A DNA stretch of 64,000 nucleotides, from contig OZ243946.1 in NCBI GenBank assembly GCA_965214285.1, positions 1,550,001-1,614,000 of the forward strand, read 5' to 3'. This DNA is from G963422745 sp965214285 (GTDB taxonomy: Bacteria; Actinomycetota; Acidimicrobiia; Acidimicrobiales; Aldehydirespiratoraceae). The position numbers and the translations under genes are program-made. Below are positions 57,784 through 64,000 of this stretch, in pieces. A model generated the notes under the pieces. It had not been told where the DNA came from and made no database searches. It saw only the letters and a program-made list of their open reading frames with translations. Numbering within the stretch: position 1 is the stretch's first letter; the number at the start of each line of letters is the position of its first letter.

Positions 57784-58569
57784 TCAGCCGTTGACGCCGA
57801 CGGGCCGAGCGTCGAGCTTGATCTCGGTGGCGTCGATGTCTGGGTGATCGAGCGCCACGGCGAGCGTGTCGACGAGCTGCGAGCCCACGTCGTCGACGTG
57901 CATCATGCCGCCGGGGATGCCCTGGCGCCCCCAGAGATCGAGCGCATCGCCGATCAGCTCCAGGCCCATGTGGTCGGAGAACTCGGTCGGTCCGCAGTTG
58001 CCCATCACGATGCGCACGAAGCGCCGGTCGGGATGCTCGACCCGCCAGGTGCGGATGCACAGGTCGAGGGCCGCCTTCGACGCCGCGTAGCTGGCGAACA
58101 GGCCGTTGGCGTCGGAGACGGTGCGCGACGAGACGAACGCCATGATGCCGCTCGGCCCCAGGTGATCGACGGCTGCGCCGGCGACCAGGTTGGCGCCGAT
58201 CACGTTGACGGCGTAGACCGACTGCCAGGCGGCGGGGTCGCACTCCGCCAGCGGCTGAAGCACGCCGAAGCCCGCCGCGTACACCACCAGATCGAGTCCG
58301 CCGAGCTGTGCCGCTGCGCCGTCGACCACGGCCTTGGCGGCTGCGGGGTCGGTTGCGTCGCCCGGCAGCACGCAGGCCCCGCCGATGTCGGAGGCGAGCG
58401 CTTCGAGGCGGTCGGCACGTCGGGCCGAGACGGCGACCACCGCACCTGAGCGCCGGGCGGCTCGGGCGACGGCAGCGCCGATGCCAGACGACGCCCCGAC
58501 CACCAGCACCCGCCGCCCGCACATGACGCCCCCAGGCGTGGGCTCGTCCGGCTGCGCGCTGTCGGTCAT
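57784..58569 (-). CDS. SDR-family oxidoreductase
   Basis: This 261-residue short-chain dehydrogenase has the cofactor motif VGASSGIG, the VYAAGFG strand and the catalytic pair in SSRTVSDANGLFASYAASKAA. It lacks the usual C-terminal VDGG tail and has a Met/Trp-rich substrate-loop region instead. It is divergent from a hydroxyisobutyrate-dehydrogenase-like gene, with 101 bp between the starts. Substrate unknown. Confidence 0.88.
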   Translation of the reverse strand: MTDSAQPDEPTPGGVMCGRRVLVVGASSGIGAAVARAARRSGAVVAVSARRADRLEALASDIGGACVLPGDATDPAAAKAVVDGAAAQLGGLDLVVYAAGFGVLQPLAECDPAAWQSVYAVNVIGANLVAGAAVDHLGPSGIMAFVSSRTVSDANGLFASYAASKAALDLCIRTWRVEHPDRRFVRIVMGNCGPTEFSDHMGLELIGDALDLWGRQGIPGGMMHVDDVGSQLVDTLAVALDHPDIDATEIKLDARPVGVNG

Positions 58570-58670
58570 GGCGCGGCCAGAATCGGGCGCCGGCTGCGGA
58601 ACACGGTGATCAGATTACGGTTTCGCCCAGCCGGCGCTGAACGGAGAAGCCGGCGCCGGACGGAGGAGCC

Positions 58671-59528
58671 ATGACGACGACCTACGGCTACATCGGCCTC
58701 GGCGACATGGGCTCGGCCATGGCCGAACGGCTGCTGTCCACCGGCGCGGCGACCCGCGTCTTCGACCTCGACCAGGCCAGGGTCCGCACTGCCGTGGATC
58801 AGGGGGCCACAGCCGCGGCCTCGGCGGCAGAGGCAGCTGCGACCGCCGACGTGGTGAGCGTCTGCGTGCCCGCGGCGAGCCACGTGGAGACGGTGATCAA
58901 CGGCCCCGACGGCATCGCCGCGGCGGGCCGCGCCGGGCTCACGGTGCTGATCCATTCGACCGTGGGGCCCGAGGCCGTGCAGGCCCAGGCCGCAGCGGCG
59001 CAGCCCTGGGGCGGGCGGGTCTTCGACGCCTGCGTGGCCGGCGGCGCCCACAACGCCCGCGCAGGCACCCTGGCGATCCTCGCGGGCGGCCTCGCCGACA
59101 TGGGCGACCAGGCACGGGAGCTGCTGGAGGTCTACGGCTCGATCGTGATCGACGGCGGGCCGGTCGGCGCGGGCGCGGCGCTCAAGATCGGCGTCAACGT
59201 GATGACCTACTTCCAGCAGGCCGCGGCGCGCACCAGCTTCGCCCTGATGGAGGCCAACGGCGCGGATCCGGCGGGGCTCGTCGACGCCTGGCGCCACACC
59301 GGCCAGCTCGGCGCGCTCACCGAGCAGTACCTGGCGCTGTTGTCGTTGGGCGAGGCCGACATCGCAGGAGGCCTGCGCGCCTATCTGGAGACGGTCGCAG
59401 AGATCACCGCCAAGGATCTGCGCCTGGCGCGGGGGCTCGGCTCGGCCGGCCAAGGGCTCGACAAGGTGCTGGAGGCGCTGGCGGATGCCGCGCCGAGCCT
59501 GGCTCGGGTCGCCGAACCGGAGGCCTGA
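58671..59528 (+). CDS. 3-hydroxyisobutyrate-dehydrogenase-like NAD(P)-dependent oxidoreductase
   Basis: This 285-residue beta-hydroxyacid dehydrogenase has YGYIGLGDMGSAMAERLLSTG (GxGxMG), the VFDACVAGGAHNARAGTLAILAGG substrate segment, and the catalytic Lys in GAALKIGVN. GGAGGAGCC lies just before ATG 58671. The gene ends five bases before the convergent amidohydrolase stop. The substrate could be 3-hydroxyisobutyrate or tartronate semialdehyde; sequence does not decide. Confidence 0.88.
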   Translation: MTTTYGYIGLGDMGSAMAERLLSTGAATRVFDLDQARVRTAVDQGATAAASAAEAAATADVVSVCVPAASHVETVINGPDGIAAAGRAGLTVLIHSTVGPEAVQAQAAAAQPWGGRVFDACVAGGAHNARAGTLAILAGGLADMGDQARELLEVYGSIVIDGGPVGAGAALKIGVNVMTYFQQAAARTSFALMEANGADPAGLVDAWRHTGQLGALTEQYLALLSLGEADIAGGLRAYLETVAEITAKDLRLARGLGSAGQGLDKVLEALADAAPSLARVAEPEA

Positions 59529-59532
59529 CGGC

Positions 59533-60720
59533 TCAGTCGAAGGGCAGGCCGAACAGCTCAATGGCGTTGCCGCGGGCGATCTTGGCGACCGACTCGTCGT
59601 CGAGATGGCCGAAATGGGCCTCGGCGACGGCCCGGCTGTGAGGGAACGTGCCGTCGCTGTGCGGGTAGTCCGTCTCGAAGAGCACGTTGTCGATCCCCAC
59701 CTCGTCGAGCAGCTTCATGCCCGCGGCGTCCTTGAAGAAGCAGCTGTGGATCTGGCGGAAGTAGTAGTGCGACGGCGGCTCGGGGAGGCGCTGCTCGCCC
59801 TGCGCCCAGCGGTGGGTCTTGTAGCTGTCGTCGGCCCGCTCCAGGTAGTAGGGGATCCAGCCGATCTGGCTCTCGGCGTACATCAGCTTCAGATCCGGGT
59901 GGCGCACCAGCACCCCCGAGAACAGGAAGTCGATCATCGAGGCTGCGCTGTTGGCCGAGATCAGCGCCGCGGTGACCAGCGTCGGGGCGTCGTCCGCGGT
60001 CTTGACGGTCTTGGTGCCCGAGCCGATGTGCATGCACACGACGGTGCCGGTCTCGGCGCAGGCCGCGAAGAACGGGTCCCAGTAGCCGCCGTGTATCGAG
60101 GGCAGGCCCAGCCAGGCGGGCAACTCCGAGAAGGCGACGGCGCGCACCCCGCGGGCGGCGTTGCGGCGCACCTCGGCCGCGGCCAGCCCCACGTCCCAGA
60201 GCGGCACCAGGCACAACGGCAGCAGCCGGCCGCCGGAGTCGCCACACCACTCCTCGACCATCCAGTCGTTGTAGGCCTCCACGCAGAGCTTGGCCAGCGC
60301 CTTGTCGTTGCGCTCGGCGAAGAGCTGCCCGCAGAAGCGGGGGTAGTTCGGGAAGCACAGCGACGCCTGGGTGTGGTTGGCGTCCATGTCGGTGAGGCGG
60401 GCCTTGGGCTCGTAGCAGCCGGGCCGCATGTCGTCGTAGGTGATGCCCTGCATGGTCACCTCTTCAGGGGCCTTGCCGGCGCAGGCGATCATCTCCTTGA
60501 TCTGGTAGCGGTGGTCCTCGTAGTGCCACCAGGCGGCCATCTTGTCGCCGTCGCCGGGCGTCTCGACCCAGGCGCCGTCCACCAGGGCCATGTCGCCCTG
60601 CGGGGCGATCACCACACGCGGGCCTCGGTCTCTGAGCCTGGCCGGCAGCCGCTCCTGCCAGAGATGCGCCGGCTCCACCACGTGGTCGTCGACGCTGATG
60701 ATCTTCGGGAAGCCGCTCAC
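59533..60720 (-). CDS. Amidohydrolase-family (amidohydrolase 2) protein
   Basis: The 395-residue metal-dependent hydrolase/decarboxylase-like protein has IISVDDHVVEP (DxH, the first metal pair), CMHIGSGTKT with the mid His, and NVLFETDYPHSDGTFPHSR with the family Asp near the C-terminus. SVDDHVVEP and TDYPHSDGTF are of the aromatic-acid decarboxylase/amidohydrolase-2 type. GTG 60720 is the start (FPKIISVDDH follows). It may act on an aromatic ring-cleavage intermediate, together with the dienelactone hydrolase divergent from it. Confidence 0.86.
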   Translation of the reverse strand: MSGFPKIISVDDHVVEPAHLWQERLPARLRDRGPRVVIAPQGDMALVDGAWVETPGDGDKMAAWWHYEDHRYQIKEMIACAGKAPEEVTMQGITYDDMRPGCYEPKARLTDMDANHTQASLCFPNYPRFCGQLFAERNDKALAKLCVEAYNDWMVEEWCGDSGGRLLPLCLVPLWDVGLAAAEVRRNAARGVRAVAFSELPAWLGLPSIHGGYWDPFFAACAETGTVVCMHIGSGTKTVKTADDAPTLVTAALISANSAASMIDFLFSGVLVRHPDLKLMYAESQIGWIPYYLERADDSYKTHRWAQGEQRLPEPPSHYYFRQIHSCFFKDAAGMKLLDEVGIDNVLFETDYPHSDGTFPHSRAVAEAHFGHLDDESVAKIARGNAIELFGLPFD

Positions 60721-60831
60721 GGCCTCACAGCGTAGGTCCGACGGCCCCGCGGGAGAGCCGGCCGCCTGCAAACCGCCGGCCGCTCGCCGAGAGCCGGCCG
60801 GCGCGGCCGGTGATGTAGCTTCGCCACAGCC

Positions 60832-61563
60832 ATGATCGAGCGCACCACAGACATCGCCACGCCCGACGGCACGATGAAGACGTTCATCCGCCATCCGTCC
60901 CACGGCGGGCCGTCGCCGGTGGTGCTGTATCTGATGGACGCCCCGAGCATCCGCCCGGCGCTGCACGACATGTCGACGCGGCTCGCCACCGCCGGCTACT
61001 ACGTGATGATGCCGTTCCTGTTCTACCGGGGCAGCGAGTTCCGCGAGTTCGGCACCAGCGACGCCGACATGCACCGCCGCTCCGAGCTGATGGCCACCGT
61101 GAACCCGACCAACATCGTCGGCGACGCCGAGGCGCTGCTGGCGCACGCCGACGGCGATCCCGCAGCCGCCGGCGGGCCGATCGGCGCGGTCGGCTTTTGC
61201 ATGAGCGGCGGCCTGGTGGTGTCGCTGGCGCGGGCCATGCCCGAGCGGGTCGCCGCGGCGGCCTCGATACACGGCGCCTGGATGGTGCGCGACTCCGCCG
61301 ACTCGCCGCACCTGGGGCTCGACGCCGTGCGCGCCGAGCTCTACCTGGGCTGGTGCGACAACGACGCCACCGCCCCGCCCGAGACGGCCACGGTGTTCCG
61401 GGAAGCGCTGGACGACGCCGGCGCTCACTACACGCTGGACTGGATCGACTGGGCCGAGCACGGCTACGCCCCGCCCGGTGGCCCGCGTCATGACCGCCGG
61501 GCCTCGGAGCTGCACTGGGAGCGGGTTCACAGCCTGCTGCGCCGCCGGCTCTGGCAGTGTTGA
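60832..61563 (+). CDS. Dienelactone hydrolase-family protein
   Basis: This is an alpha/beta hydrolase of 243 residues. GAVGFCMSGGLV carries the nucleophile elbow with Cys as in dienelactone hydrolase. YLGWCDNDATAPPE holds the acid, and DWAEHGYAPPGG the His. Dienelactone hydrolase cleaves lactones in chloroaromatic degradation; the actual substrate here is unknown. It is divergent from the amidohydrolase, with 111 bases between starts. Confidence 0.87.
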   Translation: MIERTTDIATPDGTMKTFIRHPSHGGPSPVVLYLMDAPSIRPALHDMSTRLATAGYYVMMPFLFYRGSEFREFGTSDADMHRRSELMATVNPTNIVGDAEALLAHADGDPAAAGGPIGAVGFCMSGGLVVSLARAMPERVAAAASIHGAWMVRDSADSPHLGLDAVRAELYLGWCDNDATAPPETATVFREALDDAGAHYTLDWIDWAEHGYAPPGGPRHDRRASELHWERVHSLLRRRLWQC

Positions 61564-61683
61564 GCCGCGGCCCGCGATCCGGCAGGCCCGAGCCAGGCCG
61601 GTCCGCTTGTGGTGATTGTCGGGGCGAGATGCCAGGCAGGTCCGGCCCGATGCCGAACCGACCTCGCTACAGCGCCGAGCCGC

Positions 61684-63366
61684 TCAGCGCGGGGCCACCC
61701 ACCAGTCGTTGTTGCCGGTGACGCACACCTTGTTCCCGTTGGCCATGGTGTAGGGCCGCACCTGCTCGCAGGGGAACTCCCAGTTCATGGACTGCAAGGC
61801 GTCGGGCGACTGGCCCTTGCCCGGCAGGATCGACGACGGGGTCATGGGTCCGAGATCGATCGGCCCGAGGCTCGCCAGCGCCCAATGCACGTCCTCGAGA
61901 GTCGGGTTGTCGCCCGCGTCATACAGCGCCCGCAGGGCGATGCGCAGGATCGAGCACACCGAGGCCGTCATGCCGTACGCCGAGTCGCCCAGGTCGTCCC
62001 ACGCATGGCTGTTCCCGTCGGGGTTGCGGGTGTTGTAGAGGTCCGCGCAGGTCGCCTGCCAGACCGTCGGCTGGTAGTCGGGGGCCCGGTAGTCGCCGGT
62101 GGCGCGGTAGTCCACCATGGTGGCGCCGTTGTAGAGGGCGCCCGCGTCGGGATTGTTGGCGATCTGGCCCGAGACCAGCTCGCTGGTGGCCGAGTTGAAG
62201 TCCGAGGCGTAGAAGTCGACATCACCGGGCTCAAAACCCTGGGCCGCCATCTCGGCGATGTAGCCGGGAGCGCTGAGGATGTTGAGCACGTTGAAGAAGG
62301 CGCCGATCTCCTCGGAGCGCATCCTGGTCACCGACTCGCCGACGCCGCTGGAGCACGATGTGCCGCCGTCGCAGCCGATGATGTCGAAGATCACCTCGAT
62401 GCCGGCGTCGCGCAGCGGCTGCACCAGCCCCTCCTCGACCGACTCGGGCTGGCCGGGCGTGTCGGGGGCGGCCACGCCGACCACCTTGCCTTCGAGAGCG
62501 CCCGACTCCAGCAGCCAGGCAGCCAGGAACTGCAGGCTCTCCTCGTTGGTCATCGACAGCGACACCAGCCGGCCCTCGCCGCGACCCATCCACTCTCCCT
62601 TCTGGCCCTGCGTGGAGATGAACGCCGACTGCTGTTCCTCGACGAGGCACAGGGTCGCCGTGCCCTGGAAGCCACTGGAGTTCATGGTGATCACGGCGTT
62701 GTGGTCCTCGGTGGCCTCGATGCAGGCCGCGTTGCGGTCCTCGTCGACGGTGTTGCCGAAGAGCGGCACCTCGATGGTGGTCAGCTCCAGTTGGCGCCCG
62801 CGCACGCCGCCGCATTCTTCGTTCACGTAGTCGACGAAGGTCTCGAACATCCCCTCCGGGTCGCCGACGGGCACGCCGAAGCCGATGGCGGCCGCGTCCT
62901 CGAGGCGGGAGCGGATGTGAACCAGCGAGATCGTGTCGGCGGTGATGCCGGGAGCGGTGTCCTCGCGGTTCTCCGCGGCTGGGTGCGACAGGCAGAAGGC
63001 GTCGACCTGGGTGAAGGGGTGGTCGCCGCGGTCGTATGTGGCCTGGAACTCGGCGAAGATGCCGCCGCGGGGGTCCTCGTAGATGTTGGGTCCGGCGGGC
63101 TCGTCGGCAGCGTCGTCGCCGTCCGCGTCGTCGGCCGAATCGCCGGCTGTCGTGGTGTCGTCGCCCGAGTCGTCGCTGTCGTCGGTGGCTGCGGTGCCGT
63201 CAGCCGAGTCGTCGCTGTCGTCGGTGGCTGCGGTGCCGTCAGCCGAGTCGTCGTCACCGTCGTCGGAGGCGTCGTCTGAGACCTCGCCGCCGCAGGCCGT
63301 GGCCAGCAAGGCCAGCACGGCGAGAACGGCGCCGAGGCGAAGGACGGATTTGCGAAGAGCAGTCAT
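61684..63366 (-). CDS. Solute-binding lipoprotein of a branched-chain-amino-acid-type transporter
   Basis: The 560-residue product starts at ATG 63366 (the open frame upstream is probably untranslated). The signal LGAVLAVLALLATAC is a lipobox with Cys at about residue 25. A long Asp/Ser/Ala/Thr linker follows, then a periplasmic-binding-protein-like domain of LivJ type (LVHIRSRLEDAAAIGFGVPVGDP, HNAVITMNSSGFQGTATLCLVEE). The linker contains a 39-bp tandem repeat. No permease or ATPase is adjacent in the window. Ligand unknown. Confidence 0.82.
   Translation of the reverse strand: MTALRKSVLRLGAVLAVLALLATACGGEVSDDASDDGDDDSADGTAATDDSDDSADGTAATDDSDDSGDDTTTAGDSADDADGDDAADEPAGPNIYEDPRGGIFAEFQATYDRGDHPFTQVDAFCLSHPAAENREDTAPGITADTISLVHIRSRLEDAAAIGFGVPVGDPEGMFETFVDYVNEECGGVRGRQLELTTIEVPLFGNTVDEDRNAACIEATEDHNAVITMNSSGFQGTATLCLVEEQQSAFISTQGQKGEWMGRGEGRLVSLSMTNEESLQFLAAWLLESGALEGKVVGVAAPDTPGQPESVEEGLVQPLRDAGIEVIFDIIGCDGGTSCSSGVGESVTRMRSEEIGAFFNVLNILSAPGYIAEMAAQGFEPGDVDFYASDFNSATSELVSGQIANNPDAGALYNGATMVDYRATGDYRAPDYQPTVWQATCADLYNTRNPDGNSHAWDDLGDSAYGMTASVCSILRIALRALYDAGDNPTLEDVHWALASLGPIDLGPMTPSSILPGKGQSPDALQSMNWEFPCEQVRPYTMANGNKVCVTGNNDWWVAPR
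63167..63244 (+). repeat. 39-bp tandem repeat encoding the lipoprotein linker
   Basis: Two identical 39-bp units occupy 63167-63205 and 63206-63244; a partial third begins at 63245. On the coding strand each encodes the 13-residue acidic unit DSADGTAATDDSD in register. Confidence 0.92.
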
Positions 63367-63720
63367 GGTTTCCCCTGTGATCGTGAGCGGCGGTTTGCCC
63401 GCAGACTCGAGACGACCTGAAGTCTTCTCGCGATTGCCCGCCTCGCGCAAGTCCGCGCGGGACGCCCGCGTCGGCTCGGTCGGTGCAGGCTGGTTTCACA
63501 CGAGGCAAGCCAGCCGATGCGAGCCGTGGGGCAGCCCACGCCGGCGCGATGGGGCGGGTCCGCTGCGGGTGGGCAAAGCTGTGGGCCGCACATCGCCCGA
63601 CAGGCCCCGGCTGCAAGCCGCGCCACGGCGCTGTGCTTCAATATCGCTTCGATCACGCAACACGCACGCAGCACTCGGGGGCGCTGCGCCGGACCCGAGC
63701 CGAGGAGCCCGCAGCCAGAC
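63367..63720. other. 354-bp intergenic region between divergent genes
   Basis: I see no gene in this stretch. It separates the leftward lipoprotein from the rightward transporter start, so it should hold both promoters, but I found no convincing -35/-10 pair or palindrome. It does not contain the CTAGATGC operator. Confidence 0.6.
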
Positions 63721-64000
63721 ATGAGCTCACCAGACGAGTCCTCGGCCCAACCCGACGGCGAAGCCTCGGCGCAGCCCGTGAGCGCGGCCGGCGAAGGCGC
63801 TGATCAGTCCGCCAGCGCAGCCTCGCTGGTCACCGCGGTGCTCGACGAGGAGGCCAAGCGTCAGGCCATGCAGGCCGAGCGCGACCAGGCCGTGGTGCTG
63901 CCCGATGACCTGCTGCCCGGCGTGGGCGACGACCCGATGCCGCTGCGCGAGGCCCTGCGCACCGGCGGGCGCTCCACGCTGGTGATGCTGTTCCTGCTGG
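63721..64000 (+). CDS. Probable MFS-type transporter, 3' end outside window
   Basis: From ATG 63721 the visible 93 residues are a hydrophilic Ser/Ala/Glu-rich N-terminus, then VVLPDDLLPGVGDDPMPLRE and the beginning of a hydrophobic helix (TLVMLFLL) cut by the window edge. The layout (long cytoplasmic tail, then helix 1) resembles actinobacterial MFS permeases, but the assignment rests on very little sequence. Confidence 0.45.
   Translation, partial: MSSPDESSAQPDGEASAQPVSAAGEGADQSASAASLVTAVLDEEAKRQAMQAERDQAVVLPDDLLPGVGDDPMPLREALRTGGRSTLVMLFLL

Noticed and set aside
1..64000. tRNA or rRNA genes, CRISPR arrays and insertion sequences.
   Set aside because: I found no cloverleaf with conserved tRNA bases, no 16S/23S segments, no regularly spaced repeats of CRISPR type, and no transposase.

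Overview
This 64 kb window is a GC-rich actinobacterial chromosome segment. It is probably from the class Acidimicrobiia or a near relative. The grounds are the base composition, the very common GTG starts with 4-base GTGA/ATGA gene overlaps, the housekeeping order truA-rplM-rpsI-glmM-glmS-acpS-nnr-alr-tsaE-tsaB-rimI-tsaD-groESL, and the presence of both GuaB3 and GuaA. The class assignment is an inference. I see no rRNA, tRNA, CRISPR array, insertion sequence or prophage.

Region 1 (1-25.4 kb, almost all + strand) is housekeeping: a VWA (CoxE-like) protein, pseudouridine synthase, ribosomal proteins L13 and S9, amino-sugar synthesis (GlmM and an unusually long GlmS), AcpS, NAD(P)HX repair, alanine racemase, the TsaE/TsaB/RimI/TsaD set, and groESL behind a perfect CIRCE operator. 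An anchored protein, a sulfotransferase, a Wzx-type flippase, a NudL-type NUDIX hydrolase, GuaB3 and GuaA follow.

Region 2 (25.4-51.1 kb) is a large [NiFe]-hydrogenase island and the main interest of the window. A leftward operon holds the small and large subunits, two M52-like maturation peptidases, a NifU-like protein and several uncharacterised partners, including a degenerate biotin-ligase-like protein. A divergent rightward operon holds three small membrane proteins, a winged-helix protein with a Cys/His-rich tail, a PadR regulator, a CooC-like ATPase, hypC, a SIS-domain protein, hypD and hypE. hypF and a second CooC-like ATPase follow leftward. Next comes a Nik/Opp-type ABC transporter, then three coupled genes: a DsrE-like protein, a CooC-like ATPase without the metal motif, and a fourth CooC-like ATPase. 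The DsrE gene has one in-frame UGA. The last CooC gene has two in-frame UGAs exactly where its paralogues have the C-x-C metal motif, so it would encode Sec-Pro-Sec. Each gene has a hairpin downstream of its UGA at bacterial SECIS spacing. hypA and hypB are not in the island. The proposal is that CooC-type ATPases, one of them a selenoprotein, take the HypB (and perhaps HypA) role in nickel delivery. A 25-bp palindrome (CTAGATGC-N5-GCATCTAG core) lies upstream of the hydrogenase, hypF/transporter and second membrane-protein units, suggesting one regulon.

Region 3 (51.1-64 kb) is catabolic and accessory: two SDR dehydrogenases, a carboxymuconolactone-decarboxylase-like protein, a cytochrome P450, a solitary DUF1156-type DNA methyltransferase next to a 70-bp structured direct repeat and an Abi-like remnant, a hydroxyisobutyrate-dehydrogenase-like enzyme, an amidohydrolase, a dienelactone hydrolase, a solute-binding lipoprotein, and the start of a probable MFS transporter.
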